Shown here piece by piece: positions 1 to 8,767 of a DNA stretch of 37,971 nucleotides. The translations under genes and the position numbers were made by a program. The DNA is taken from NCBI GenBank assembly GCA_036489315.1, contig DASXFZ010000018.1:1-37971 (forward strand), read 5' to 3'. Each line of letters begins with the position of its first letter. Position 1 is the stretch's first letter. Below the pieces are notes generated by a model. It made no database searches and was not told where the DNA came from. It saw only the letters and a list, made by a program, of their open reading frames with translations. The DNA comes from Candidatus Cybelea sp. GTDB taxonomy: Bacteria; Vulcanimicrobiota; Vulcanimicrobiia; Vulcanimicrobiales; Vulcanimicrobiaceae.

Positions 1-9
1 GTCGGCCCG

Positions 10-1719
10 ATGCGCGCGCGACTCTTCTTTTATGGATGCATGATCGTCGCGCTCTTCCTCGCCTGGCGTCTGTGGGAGGTCCAGGCGCTGCACGGGCCGG
101 TCTATGCGAAAGAGGCGCTGGCGCAGCGTTCGGACACGATCGAGGTCTTCGCGCGCCGCGGCAGCATTCTCGATCGCGACGGTAACGTGCTCGTGCGCTC
201 GCTTCCCTCAGAGAGCGTGTACGCCGTACCCCGCGAGATCGTCGACCCCGCGGCGGCCGCCGCGAAGCTGCAGAACGTCGTCGGTAAGCTCGACCCCGCC
301 GTCGTCGCCGCCCTGCACGACCGCCACCTGTGGTTCGTGTGGATCGCGCGCAAGGTATCGCATGAAACGGCCACGCGGATCGCCGCGCTCGGACTGGTCG
401 GCATCGATCTCAAGGAAGAAGACACCGGACTGCGCGTCGATACGGCGGGCCGGACGGCGTCGACGGTGCTGGGCTTCGTCGGCACCGATGAGAACGGACT
501 CGACGGAGTCGAGTACTCGTTCGACGACATTCTGCGCGGCCGCTCCGGCCGCGTCACGCTAGAAGCCGATGAGTTCGGCCGCCCGATCCCGTTCGGCCGC
601 GAGCGCATCGTCGCGCCGGCGCTCCCCGGTGCCAGCGTCGAGCTTACGATCGACCCGTATTTGCAGTTCGTCGCCGAGCGGGCGCTGGAAAAGCAGGTCA
701 AAGCCTATCACGCGCTCGACGGCTCGGCAATCGTCATCGACCCGTGGACGGGAGAGATACTCGCGCTGGCCAACGCGCCCAACTTCGATCCGAATAGGTT
801 CTGGCGCTACTCCGGCGATCAACGCCGCGACCGTGCCGTGATGGACGCGTACGAACCCGGTTCAACCTACAAGCTCGTGACTGCGGCAGCCGCGCTCGAC
901 TCGCATAAAGTCGGGCTGTCGTCGCGCTTCCCGGCGCGCGATACCATCGAGGTAGGTGGTCGAACGATCCATAACGCGGAAGACGGCTTCATGGCCGGCA
1001 CGGGGGGGAGCGAGACGCTCGCGCAGATCATCGAGTTCTCGCACAACGTCGGCGCCGCGGAGGTGGGTCTTGCCATCGGCGGGCGAACCTTCTACGCTAT
1101 GGAACGCAAGGCGGGCTTTGGATCGCCGAGCGGCGTTGGGTTGCCTGGAGAGAATCCGGGGATCGTCCCACCGCCTTCCCAATGGAGCGGCTCCTCGCTC
1201 GCGACGATGTCTTTCGGTCAGGGCGTCTCGGTCACACCGCTGGCGATGGCGCGGTACTACGGGGCGATCGCCAACGGTGGTCTCCTGATGGAGCCGTACA
1301 TCGCCAAAGCGATCTACGATCAACAAGGAAGGGTTTTGCATCGTTACGCTCCACGCGTGACCTGCCGCGTGTTCTCCCAGCGAACGGCCGAGGAACTGCG
1401 AACGTTCCTGCGCGCCGTCGTCCTCCATGGGACCGGCGATCCGACCGCGCAGATCGATGGGTACGCTACCGCCGGAAAAACGGGAACGGCGTCAATGGTC
1501 GTTGACGGCGAGTACCGTTCCGGATACTATGCAGCCTCCTTTATCGGTATGGTCCCCTATCCTCGTCCACGCTACGTCGTCTACGTGAAAGTCGAACGGC
1601 CGGTCGGCTCGTACTACGGCAGCGTTGTGGCCGCCCCGGCATTTGCTCAAATTGCGCGCGCGGCTATGCTGCACGCCGGCGTTCTGCCGGCCGGCACGGT
1701 TGCGCACAATGGCCGCTAA
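10..1719 (+). CDS. ftsI: Peptidoglycan D,D-transpeptidase FtsI / PBP2-type class B penicillin-binding protein
   Basis: This class B penicillin-binding protein cross-links septal peptidoglycan outside the membrane, normally as the partner of FtsW. The 569-aa product has one N-terminal membrane anchor (about residues 5-22), then the PBP dimerisation domain with the RGSILDRDG motif near residue 50. The transpeptidase domain carries the three active-site motifs: STYK (nucleophile S285, K288), SHN (344-346) and KTG (490-492). Length is normal for FtsI/SpoVD proteins without C-terminal PASTA domains, and none are seen here. The ATG at 10 gives a family-like N-terminus, but only nine bases precede it, so an earlier start outside the window cannot be excluded. 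The 3' end overlaps murE by 11 bp. Function is confident; the ftsI versus spoVD name rests on dcw context. Confidence 0.93.
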   Translation: MRARLFFYGCMIVALFLAWRLWEVQALHGPVYAKEALAQRSDTIEVFARRGSILDRDGNVLVRSLPSESVYAVPREIVDPAAAAAKLQNVVGKLDPAVVAALHDRHLWFVWIARKVSHETATRIAALGLVGIDLKEEDTGLRVDTAGRTASTVLGFVGTDENGLDGVEYSFDDILRGRSGRVTLEADEFGRPIPFGRERIVAPALPGASVELTIDPYLQFVAERALEKQVKAYHALDGSAIVIDPWTGEILALANAPNFDPNRFWRYSGDQRRDRAVMDAYEPGSTYKLVTAAAALDSHKVGLSSRFPARDTIEVGGRTIHNAEDGFMAGTGGSETLAQIIEFSHNVGAAEVGLAIGGRTFYAMERKAGFGSPSGVGLPGENPGIVPPPSQWSGSSLATMSFGQGVSVTPLAMARYYGAIANGGLLMEPYIAKAIYDQQGRVLHRYAPRVTCRVFSQRTAEELRTFLRAVVLHGTGDPTAQIDGYATAGKTGTASMVVDGEYRSGYYAASFIGMVPYPRPRYVVYVKVERPVGSYYGSVVAAPAFAQIARAAMLHAGVLPAGTVAHNGR

Positions 1720-3181
1720 GCGCCGCAAATCTTTCGCCGAGTTACTCGAACGCCTGCCGCGCAGCCGCGTGCTTTCCGGGCGTGCCGGCGTCATTTCCGG
1801 CATTGCGATCGACTCGCGTGCAGTGGAGACCGGCGACATCTTCGTCGCGCTGCGAGGCGAGCACACCGACGGCCATCGATTCGTCGGCGACGCGCTCGCG
1901 CGCGGCGCGGCGGCGGTAGTCGTCGACGCTCCGATCGACGGCGCGCAAAGCGGCAATGCGGCCGTCGTGCTCGTCCCCGATACCAAACGCGCGCTTTCGC
2001 AGCTCGCCGCAACCTTTTACGGAGATCCATCGGGCGGCCTCGACGTGATCGGCGTCACCGGCACGAACGGGAAGACGACGGTCACGCACATGGTTAGCTC
2101 GATCCTCAACCGCGCAGGCATTCCGTGCGCCGTAATGGGAACGGTCGGCGCCGAGTTTGCGCGGCGGCGATGGGAGCTGCACAACACCACGCCTCTACCG
2201 CCGGAACTTCATCGCGTGCTGGCAGCAATGAGGGACGACGGCGCGCGCGCCGTCGCACTCGAAGTGAGCTCTCACGCGCTGGCGCTGGAACGGGTCGACG
2301 ACGTGCGCTTCTCCGTTGCCGCATTGACGAACGTCACGCGCGATCACCTCGACTTTCACGGCTCTCCCGACGCGTACGCCGCCGCAAAGCGCCGGCTCTT
2401 CGATCTGTCGCCGCACGGCGTGCTCAACGTCGACGACGAGTGCGGCGCGCGTTGGGCCGGCGAACTTCGCCGCGCCGGACGCAGCGCGCTGACGTACGGT
2501 CTGCGCAGCGGTGCGGATCTCGTTCCCGAACGGATAGTGCTGGGAGCATCGGGGAGCCGCTTTGTCGTCGATGGCCGCCCGTACGAGCTCGGTTTGCCCG
2601 GCCGCTTCAACGTCTGGAACGCACTGGCGGCGATCGGGATCGCGCGTATCATGAAAATCGACGAGCGCGCGATCGCCCAAGGGCTCGCTTCTCTCGAGCG
2701 CGTTGCGGGCCGGATGGAGCGGCTGCACGGGATGGGCGTGGACGTGGTCGTCGACTACGCTCATACGCCCGACGCGCTGCGCTGCGCGCTGCACGCTCTG
2801 CGCGAGACGAAGACCGGCAGTCTGGCCGTCGTGTTCGGCTGCGGCGGCGACCGCGATCGCGGGAAGCGCGCGGAGATGGGCGCGATCGCCGTCGAGCTCG
2901 CCGACCGCATCTATCTTACCAACGACAACCCGCGCAGCGAAGAGCCGCTTGCGATCGTGCGCGACATCGCCGGCGGCATCGCCGACGAACGGCGCTACGT
3001 CGTCGAACTCGATCGCGGCGCCGCAATCTCGCGGGCGATCGCCGAGGCGCGCGCCGGTGACGTCGTGCTCGTTGCGGGCAAGGGGCACGAGACGTATCAG
3101 ATCGTCGGCGATCGCGTGCTCGCATTCGACGACCTCGCCGCTGCGCGCGAGGCGCTGGCAAAACAAGGAGTTGCGCGCTGA
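1709..3181 (+). CDS. murE: UDP-N-acetylmuramoyl-L-alanyl-D-glutamate--meso-diaminopimelate ligase MurE
   Basis: This cytoplasmic ligase adds the third stem residue to UDP-MurNAc-L-Ala-D-Glu. The 490-aa product has the Mur-ligase N-domain (substrate motif around DSRAVETGDIFVAL), the ATP P-loop GVTGTNGKTT (about 115-124), the central-domain motif TNVTRDHLDFHG, and a C-domain with DNPR at 406-409. DNPR is the signature for meso-diaminopimelate rather than L-lysine in this family. KGHE follows near 458. The frame stays open upstream to 1625, but the ATG at 1709 overlaps the ftsI stop and gives the family-typical length, so it was chosen. The gene ends in CTGA, which is shared with the proposed murF start. 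Confidence 0.95.
   Translation: MAAKRRKSFAELLERLPRSRVLSGRAGVISGIAIDSRAVETGDIFVALRGEHTDGHRFVGDALARGAAAVVVDAPIDGAQSGNAAVVLVPDTKRALSQLAATFYGDPSGGLDVIGVTGTNGKTTVTHMVSSILNRAGIPCAVMGTVGAEFARRRWELHNTTPLPPELHRVLAAMRDDGARAVALEVSSHALALERVDDVRFSVAALTNVTRDHLDFHGSPDAYAAAKRRLFDLSPHGVLNVDDECGARWAGELRRAGRSALTYGLRSGADLVPERIVLGASGSRFVVDGRPYELGLPGRFNVWNALAAIGIARIMKIDERAIAQGLASLERVAGRMERLHGMGVDVVVDYAHTPDALRCALHALRETKTGSLAVVFGCGGDRDRGKRAEMGAIAVELADRIYLTNDNPRSEEPLAIVRDIAGGIADERRYVVELDRGAAISRAIAEARAGDVVLVAGKGHETYQIVGDRVLAFDDLAAAREALAKQGVAR
3165..3180 (+). promoter_or_regulatory. Ribosome binding site and CTG start that decide the murF start
   Basis: AAGGAG lies at 3165-3170, followed by seven bases and CTG at 3178-3180. 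The CTG overlaps the murE stop as CTGA, the same geometry as the GTGA and ATGA junctions elsewhere in this cluster. In this frame there is a stop at 3058-3060 and no ATG, GTG or TTG between 3061 and 3300. Confidence 0.75.
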
Positions 3182-4563
3182 GGCTTCCGCTCGAGGCCAT
3201 CCTGGCCGCAACCGATGCAACGCTGCTCGACGGAGATCGTGCGCCGGCGAGCCTGCGGGTCGGCACGGACACGCGGTCGCTCGAGAGCGGCGACGCATTT
3301 TTGGCATTGCGCGGCGAGCGCTTCGACGGCCACGACTTCACCGGCGAAGCGGTGCGGGCCGGTGCGGCCGTGCTCGTCGTCGACGATGCCGCGGCGCGTA
3401 TAGCGGGAGTCGCAACGCTCGTGGTCGCGCGGACCGATCGAGCCTATCTGCAACTCGCCCGGCTTGCCGCGCAAAGGTTCGAGGGCGCGATCGTCGCGAT
3501 CACCGGCAGCAGCGGCAAAACCACCACGAAGGATTTTTTGGCCGAGCTCTGCGCGGTGAGATACCGCGTCGCGGCATCGGTAAAGAACGAGAACAACGAG
3601 ATCGGCGTGGGAAAGCTGCTGCTGAGCCTCTCGAACGAGGAGCACGACGTGGCGATCGTCGAGATGGGCGCCCGCCATTACGGTGACATCGCCGTCCTGG
3701 TGGAGGCGGCGCTGCCCGCACTGGGAGTTTTAACCAACGTCGGCGACGCGCACGTCGAGATCGTGGGATCGCGCGAACGTCTGGCCGACACGAAATGGGC
3801 GCTCTTCTCCGGCGGCGCCGGCGCGGTCCTCAACGCCAACGACGAGGTCTCCCGCGAGCGCGCTCCCGGGCTGCGCAATCCGCAAAGCACGCGCTGGTTC
3901 GTCGCGGTCGCCGGCGCCGCAGAGCTGGCCGCCTACGCCGGCATCGAGCGGCTCGCCGCGATCGCCGGCGACGATTTGCTCGTCGTGCGCGAAGGCGGCG
4001 CAACGCAGGAGTTTGCGATCGAGTGCACGCTGCCGGGACTCTATAATCGCGCGAATCTGGCGGCCGCGATCGCGGCGGCCGGCGCGCTCGGCATCGCTCC
4101 GGGCGAGCTCGTCCCCGCTATAGCGACGCTCTCGTTGCCGCCGGGTCGTTACCAGCGCGTGACGATCGAGGGCGGCCCGCGCCTGATATTTGATGCCTAC
4201 AACGCCAATGCGAGCGGAATGATTGCCGCGCTCGACGCTTTTGCCGGCGAAGACGCCAAGCGGAAGATCGCGGTCCTCGCTAGCATGGCAGAGCTGGGCG
4301 ACGAAGCACAGCGGCTGCACGAGCGCGTTGGCGAACACGCTGCCGCCGCCGTCGACGTGCTGCTCGTCAGCGGCGATTTCGCGGAAGCACTCGCGCGCGG
4401 CGCACGGCGCGCCGGTCTCGACGCCTCCCGGATCGTCCCGGTCGAGGGCAACTCGCAAGCCGCGGCGTGGCTGCGCGCGAACGCAAACGGCCGGGATCTC
4501 GTCCTGTTGAAAGGCTCGCGGAAGTATCGCATGGAGGAGATCGTCGAGGAACTTCAGCCGTGA
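3178..4563 (+). CDS. murF: UDP-N-acetylmuramoyl-tripeptide--D-alanyl-D-alanine ligase MurF
   Basis: MurF adds D-Ala-D-Ala to the UDP-MurNAc-tripeptide, the last cytoplasmic step before MraY. From the proposed CTG start the product is 461 aa. It begins with the uridine-nucleotide-binding domain (VGTDTRSLESGDAFLALRGE, about residues 28-47), continues with the P-loop ITGSSGKTTTK (about 108-118), the NEIGVGK motif and the C-terminal Mur-ligase domain. The first conventional start, TTG at 3301, would remove the conserved N-terminal block, so that choice is rejected. The CTG at 3178 has a good Shine-Dalgarno and overlaps the murE stop. The 3' end overlaps the next gene as GTGA. Identity is confident; the unusual start is inferred from open-frame homology and the ribosome binding site. 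Confidence 0.9.
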   Translation: MRLPLEAILAATDATLLDGDRAPASLRVGTDTRSLESGDAFLALRGERFDGHDFTGEAVRAGAAVLVVDDAAARIAGVATLVVARTDRAYLQLARLAAQRFEGAIVAITGSSGKTTTKDFLAELCAVRYRVAASVKNENNEIGVGKLLLSLSNEEHDVAIVEMGARHYGDIAVLVEAALPALGVLTNVGDAHVEIVGSRERLADTKWALFSGGAGAVLNANDEVSRERAPGLRNPQSTRWFVAVAGAAELAAYAGIERLAAIAGDDLLVVREGGATQEFAIECTLPGLYNRANLAAAIAAAGALGIAPGELVPAIATLSLPPGRYQRVTIEGGPRLIFDAYNANASGMIAALDAFAGEDAKRKIAVLASMAELGDEAQRLHERVGEHAAAAVDVLLVSGDFAEALARGARRAGLDASRIVPVEGNSQAAAWLRANANGRDLVLLKGSRKYRMEEIVEELQP

Positions 4564-5264
4564 GCCTAACGGCGCGCGGTCTCGCCGTTACGCGGCCGGA
4601 AGTGCCGGCCGGCGTGAAGGCGATACCGGTGCGAACGCGCTTGGTGCGTCCCGGCGACGACCTGGCCGCGATCGTAGCCGACGCGGTCTCCGGCATCGCG
4701 CGCGCCGGCGACGTCATCGCGGTCTCGGAGACGGCCGTAGCGATCGCCCAGGGCGAGTTCGTCGTCGCCGAGCACGTTCGCCCTTCGCGACTTGCCTATC
4801 TGCTCTGCCGGAACGCCGGTCCGCTGGCGACGATCAGCCAGCCCGAGTCGATGCAGCTGGTTATCGACGCGGTCGGCTATCGGCGCGTGATCGCGGCGAC
4901 GGCGGCGCATCTGTTCGCGCGGCTGTTCGGGAAACGAGGCACCTTTTATGAAATGATGGGCGAGGCGATCGCGGCGGTTGACGGCTACACCGGGACGATG
5001 CCGCCCTACGAGCGGGCGATCGTGCTCGCGCCGCGCGAGCCTGCGGAGTTCGCGGGGGCATTGCGCGAGCGCAGCGGAGTCGAGTCGACGGTCGTCGACG
5101 CCAACGACCTTTCGAAGGCGAAGGTCCTGGGCAGCTCGAGTGGAGTTCGCAGCGAGAGCGTCGAGCGCGCGCTGCTCGACAATCCGCACGGCAACAGCGA
5201 CGAACAGACGCCGGTCGTCGTACTCAAGTGGCGAGGGGCGGGAGAGAATCCACTATGCCGGTGA
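4560..5264 (+). CDS. CofE-like (F420-0:gamma-glutamyl ligase family) protein inside the dcw cluster
   Basis: The 234-aa product resembles the coenzyme F420-0:L-glutamate ligase (CofE) fold. Recognisable parts are an N-terminal strand followed by RLVRPGDDL, then GDVIAVSETAVAIAQG (about 52-67), DGYTGTMPPY (about 142-151), a VVDANDLSKAKVLG stretch and a C-terminal NPHGNSDEQTP. Classical CofE joins glutamate through gamma-linkages to the F420 side chain with GTP. This looks like a shorter, divergent subgroup, and no other F420 gene is visible in the window. The GTG at 4560 overlaps the murF stop (GTGA) and has a GAGGA ribosome binding site at 4546-4550. The 3' end overlaps mraY by 10 bp, so it is embedded in the cell-wall operon. 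A role in modifying peptidoglycan precursors is a possibility only. Family assignment is from memory of motifs. Confidence 0.72.
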   Translation: MSLTARGLAVTRPEVPAGVKAIPVRTRLVRPGDDLAAIVADAVSGIARAGDVIAVSETAVAIAQGEFVVAEHVRPSRLAYLLCRNAGPLATISQPESMQLVIDAVGYRRVIAATAAHLFARLFGKRGTFYEMMGEAIAAVDGYTGTMPPYERAIVLAPREPAEFAGALRERSGVESTVVDANDLSKAKVLGSSSGVRSESVERALLDNPHGNSDEQTPVVVLKWRGAGENPLCR

Positions 5265-6211
5265 TGCTCCTTTGGCTCGTTTATGGCTTTGCGGCCTCCG
5301 TCGTCTGCGGGGCCGTCCTCATCGCGGCGTCTAAGCGCTTCAATCTGCGCCAACAAGCCTACGCGCTGGCCCCGCAGACGCACCGGGAAAAGTCAGGCAC
5401 GCCGACGATGGGCGGACTCGTCTTCGTCGTTGCCTTCCTGGGGATGCTCGCCGCCTCGAAGTCGGCACTCTCGATCGCGATCGTCTTCCTCGTTTGCGCC
5501 TGCGCGTGCATCGGCGCGGTCGACGACGCGCTGACGATTTGGGTAGCCGCCGGGCGAGGTCTTCGCGCGCGCACGAAGCTGCTCGCGACGGCGCTGGCGG
5601 CCGCGATCTTCCTGCGCATGATCGGGAACACGCCCTACCTCTTTCCGGTCGACGTGCTCTTTCACGCCGGCAGCTTTTCGTTGGCAGTGCCCCACTGGCT
5701 ATGGCTCGCGCTGGGGGTGCTCGCGATCACCGGAACGATTCACGCGGTGAACTTGACCGACGGTCTCGACGGCCTCGCGGCCGGAAGCGTGATTCCGCCG
5801 CTGGTCGTTTTCGGCCTATTCGCGGCCGCGTCGAACCTCGCGCCCGCGGCGATCGCCGCCGCGGTCGGCGTCGGGAGTTGCGCGGGCTTTCTCCTCTACA
5901 ATCATTACCCTGCCAAGCTGTTCATGGGCGATACCGGTTCGCTCGCGCTCGGGGCGCTGCTTTCCGGCGTGGCGATTCTCACCGGCGAGGTGCTGCTGCT
6001 CCTGCTCGTCGGAGGAGTATTCGTCGCCGAAGCGCTCTCGGTGATGCTTCAGGTCTCGTACTTCAAGCTCAGCAAGGGCAAGCGAATTCTTCGAATGAGC
6101 CCGCTGCATCATCACTTCGAGCTGGGAGGATGGCGCGAAACGAAGGTAACGGCGCGTTTCTGGCTTGCGTCGTTGCTATGTTCGTTGCTAGGATGGGTCA
6201 TTGTTCGATGA
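5255..6211 (+). CDS. mraY: Phospho-N-acetylmuramoyl-pentapeptide transferase MraY
   Basis: MraY is an integral membrane enzyme that transfers phospho-MurNAc-pentapeptide from UDP to undecaprenyl phosphate, making lipid I. The 318-aa product is strongly hydrophobic, consistent with about ten membrane segments. It shows the family motifs HREKSGTPTMGG near the N-terminus, NLTDGLDGLA, FMGDTGSLALG and the C-terminal SPLHHHFE. The ATG at 5255 is preceded by a GGGAG-type ribosome binding site and overlaps the CofE-like gene by 10 bp. An in-frame GTG at 5228 would add nine non-conserved residues and was not chosen. The stop overlaps the murD start as ATGA. Confidence 0.95.
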   Translation: MPVMLLWLVYGFAASVVCGAVLIAASKRFNLRQQAYALAPQTHREKSGTPTMGGLVFVVAFLGMLAASKSALSIAIVFLVCACACIGAVDDALTIWVAAGRGLRARTKLLATALAAAIFLRMIGNTPYLFPVDVLFHAGSFSLAVPHWLWLALGVLAITGTIHAVNLTDGLDGLAAGSVIPPLVVFGLFAAASNLAPAAIAAAVGVGSCAGFLLYNHYPAKLFMGDTGSLALGALLSGVAILTGEVLLLLLVGGVFVAEALSVMLQVSYFKLSKGKRILRMSPLHHHFELGGWRETKVTARFWLASLLCSLLGWVIVR

Positions 6212-7608
6212 CCGATAGCTTTCAACTCAACGCCGGCAGCTCGCTCCTCGTCATTGGGTTGGGCCGCAGCGGGCTGGCGAGTCTGGAAGTCCTGGCGCGC
6301 AGCGATGTGCGGCTATTCGCAACCGATGAAAAGCCGGTCGAGGCCCGCAGCGATGCCGTCGCCGCCGCCGAAGCGTTCGGAGCAGAGTTCGTCGAACCCG
6401 AGGCGCTGAACTCGATCCTGGACCGCATCGACTGGGCCGTTCTCTCGCCTGGGGTTCCGCCGATTTCGCCCGTCGTTCGGGCGCTGCACGGGGCAAACGT
6501 TCCGGTCATCGGCGAGGTCGAACTGGCCTACCGCCTCTGCAAAGCGCCGATCATCGCCGTAACGGGAACCAAAGGTAAATCGACGACCACCGCACTGATC
6601 GGTCACCTGCTGCGCGCCTGCGGCTTGCGAACGCGCGTCGGCGGCAACATTGGGAATCCGCTGATTACCGAGGTCGTCGACGCGGAGAGCGATGAGTGGG
6701 TCGTAGCCGAAGTGTCGTCCTTTCAGCTCGAGACGATTCGCGCGTTCAAGCCGCGCGTCGCCGTTTTGCTCAACCTTGCGCCGGATCACCTCGACCGCTA
6801 TCCCTCGATGGAGGAGTACGCCGAAGCGAAATACCGCATCTGCGCCAACCAATCGATGAGCGATTGGTTCGTCGGAAACCTCGACGACCCGCGAATCGAG
6901 GCGCTCGCGTGGCGCCACGGCGGCGCCCGCGTCCAAGCCAAGCAAATGTGGTTTACGCTCGGAAGCGGGGAGCGCGCGACGATCTATCTCCGCGACGGAA
7001 ACCTCGTCTACGCGCCGGTATGCGGCGACCCTCGGCCGATCGTCTTGATGCCGTGCGGCGAAATCACGCTTTGCGGCCGGCATAACGTCCAAAACGTGAT
7101 GGCCGCGCTGCTGGCCGCCTTGGCCGTCGGCTGCGACCCGGCGATGCTGCGGCGCGCGATCGCTTCGTTTGTGCCGATGCCGCACCGGCTCGAGCGCGTT
7201 GCCGAGATCGACGGCGTTCTCTACGTCGACGATTCTAAATCCACCAACCCCAGCTCCGTGATTGCCGCGCTGCGCAGTTACGAGCGGCCAATCGTACTCA
7301 TCGCCGGCGGCCGGTCGAAGGGCAGCGAGTTCGACGAGCTCGGCGCGGAGATCGGCCGGCAGGTCAAAGCGCTCGTGGCGATCGGCGAGTCGGCGGGAGA
7401 TATTCGCCGCGCGGCCGGGGGCGTCGTCTCCGTCGAAGCCGCTACGATGGAGGAGGCCGTAGACAAAGCGCGCGGCTTCGCCGCTTCGGGTGACGTCGTG
7501 CTGCTATCGCCCGGCTGCGCATCCTTCGACATGTTCGCGTCGGCGGAGGACCGGGGGCACCGCTTCGCGGCGGCCGTCGCTTCGCAGAAGGAGCCGGCGG
7601 GTGCATAG
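6208..7608 (+). CDS. murD: UDP-N-acetylmuramoylalanine--D-glutamate ligase MurD
   Basis: MurD adds D-glutamate to UDP-MurNAc-L-alanine in the cytoplasm. The 466-aa product has an N-terminal Rossmann-like domain (VIGLGRSGLASLEVL), the P-loop TGTKGKSTT (about 119-127), the central SFQLET and LAPDHLDRY motifs, and the C-domain motifs PHRLERV, DDSKSTNP and SPGCASFDMF. The reading frame is open far upstream through mraY in another frame, but the ATG at 6208 forms ATGA with the mraY stop and matches the family N-terminus. An ATG at 6193 is an in-frame alternative. The 3' end overlaps ftsW by 8 bp. Confidence 0.94.
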   Translation: MTDSFQLNAGSSLLVIGLGRSGLASLEVLARSDVRLFATDEKPVEARSDAVAAAEAFGAEFVEPEALNSILDRIDWAVLSPGVPPISPVVRALHGANVPVIGEVELAYRLCKAPIIAVTGTKGKSTTTALIGHLLRACGLRTRVGGNIGNPLITEVVDAESDEWVVAEVSSFQLETIRAFKPRVAVLLNLAPDHLDRYPSMEEYAEAKYRICANQSMSDWFVGNLDDPRIEALAWRHGGARVQAKQMWFTLGSGERATIYLRDGNLVYAPVCGDPRPIVLMPCGEITLCGRHNVQNVMAALLAALAVGCDPAMLRRAIASFVPMPHRLERVAEIDGVLYVDDSKSTNPSSVIAALRSYERPIVLIAGGRSKGSEFDELGAEIGRQVKALVAIGESAGDIRRAAGGVVSVEAATMEEAVDKARGFAASGDVVLLSPGCASFDMFASAEDRGHRFAAAVASQKEPAGA

Positions 7609-8764
7609 CGCGGCGACCCTTCGCAGCGACCGCCGGCCGAGCCAAGGGATTCGCTCGTTCGTCAACGCGCCGCTGGACGTTTGGCTCTTCACCTCGGTTG
7701 CGGCGCTCGTGGCGATTGGCCTCGTCATGGTCTTTTCCGCTTCGAGCGCGACCGCGTACGCCGAACACGGGGATATCGCCTATTATCTCAAGCGTCAATT
7801 GGTCTGGCTGGCGGTCGGGCTGGCCGGCGCTTACGCGTGTTATCGACTCGATTATCAGCGCCTGCGCGCGGCCGCGCCGTATCTGCTGATTGCGGCGATC
7901 GCCGGCCTTCTGCTTGTCTTCGTTCCGCACATCGGCGTCGGGGTAAACGGCGGCCGGCGCTGGCTGGGAACCGCCGGATTGAGCCTGCAGCCGTCGGAGT
8001 TTGCCAAACTGGCACTGGTGATCTATCTCGCGGCGGTGCTCTCCTCGCGCGGCGAACACATTACCTCGCTTTCGCGCGGTCTCTTTCCACTCTGCGTACC
8101 GATCGCGATCGTCACCGTGCTCGTGCTCAAAGAGCCGGATATGGGAACGGCGAGCCTGCTCTTTTTCGCGGCGTTCACCATGCTTTTCGCCGCCGGCGCG
8201 CGCCTCGTTCACCTCACGGCGATTGCACTCGCGACGGTGCCTTTCGCAGCACTGACGGTGCTCGCGAGCCCGTACCGGCGCGCGCGCATTTTCGCCTTCG
8301 TCGATCCCTGGCGCGATCCGCTCAACACCGGCTTTCACATCGTTCAATCGTTGTTGGCGCTGGGCAGCGGCGGGATCTTTGGCGTCGGCTTGGGTGCCTC
8401 TCGCGCAAAGTTTTTCTATCTGCCCGAACAGTACACCGACTTCATCTTCTCGGTTCTCGGCGAAGAGCTCGGATTGATCGGGACGCTCGTCGTCGTCGCG
8501 CTCTTCCTGACGCTCGCCTATCGCGCCGTGAAGATCGCGCTTGCGGCGCCGGATCGCTTTGGCTTCTTCCTCGCGATCGGCTGCGGCGCGATGATCGCGA
8601 TCCAGGCGTTCGTAAACATCGGCGTCGTCTCGTCGTCGTGGCCCGTAACGGGCGTACCGCTGCCCTTCATCTCGTTTGGCGGCAGCTCGCTAGTCGTCAG
8701 CCTTATCGCCGTCGCACTCATCGCTAACGTGGGGCGCCATCGCAAAATAAGGAACGCTTCGTAA
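7601..8764 (+). CDS. ftsW: Peptidoglycan glycosyltransferase FtsW (SEDS family)
   Basis: FtsW polymerises lipid II glycan strands at the septum with its class B PBP partner, here presumably the FtsI at the start of the cluster. The 387-aa product is polytopic and carries SEDS signatures: NGGRRWLG followed by LQPSEFAKLALV, KEPDMGTA, the GLGASRAKFFYLPEQYTDF region, FSVLGEELG, and the C-terminal PLPFISFGGSSL. The GTG at 7601 has AGAAGGAG about seven bases upstream and overlaps the murD stop. The open frame before 7601 lies in murD and is ignored. FtsW rather than RodA is preferred because of the dcw position between murD and murG. Confidence 0.92.
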   Translation: MHSAATLRSDRRPSQGIRSFVNAPLDVWLFTSVAALVAIGLVMVFSASSATAYAEHGDIAYYLKRQLVWLAVGLAGAYACYRLDYQRLRAAAPYLLIAAIAGLLLVFVPHIGVGVNGGRRWLGTAGLSLQPSEFAKLALVIYLAAVLSSRGEHITSLSRGLFPLCVPIAIVTVLVLKEPDMGTASLLFFAAFTMLFAAGARLVHLTAIALATVPFAALTVLASPYRRARIFAFVDPWRDPLNTGFHIVQSLLALGSGGIFGVGLGASRAKFFYLPEQYTDFIFSVLGEELGLIGTLVVVALFLTLAYRAVKIALAAPDRFGFFLAIGCGAMIAIQAFVNIGVVSSSWPVTGVPLPFISFGGSSLVVSLIAVALIANVGRHRKIRNAS

Positions 8765-8767
8765 CCG

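Noticed and set aside
3301-3303. TTG as start of murF
   Set aside because: It would cut off the conserved uridine-binding N-terminal segment that is encoded in frame from 3178.
2195-3307. Minus-strand open frame of 370 codons opposite murE
   Set aside because: Shadow frame with Arg/Ala/His-rich, low-complexity sequence, while the plus strand encodes an unmistakable MurE.
5494-6207. 238-residue N-terminal extension of MurD
   Set aside because: This part of the frame runs through mraY in another phase, is Arg-rich and unlike any domain. The ATG at 6208 gives a normal MurD.
7528-7545. TCCTTCGACATG in murD as another REP-like copy
   Set aside because: It encodes the conserved SFDMF motif and lacks the CTCAGGAT flank, so the match is coincidental.
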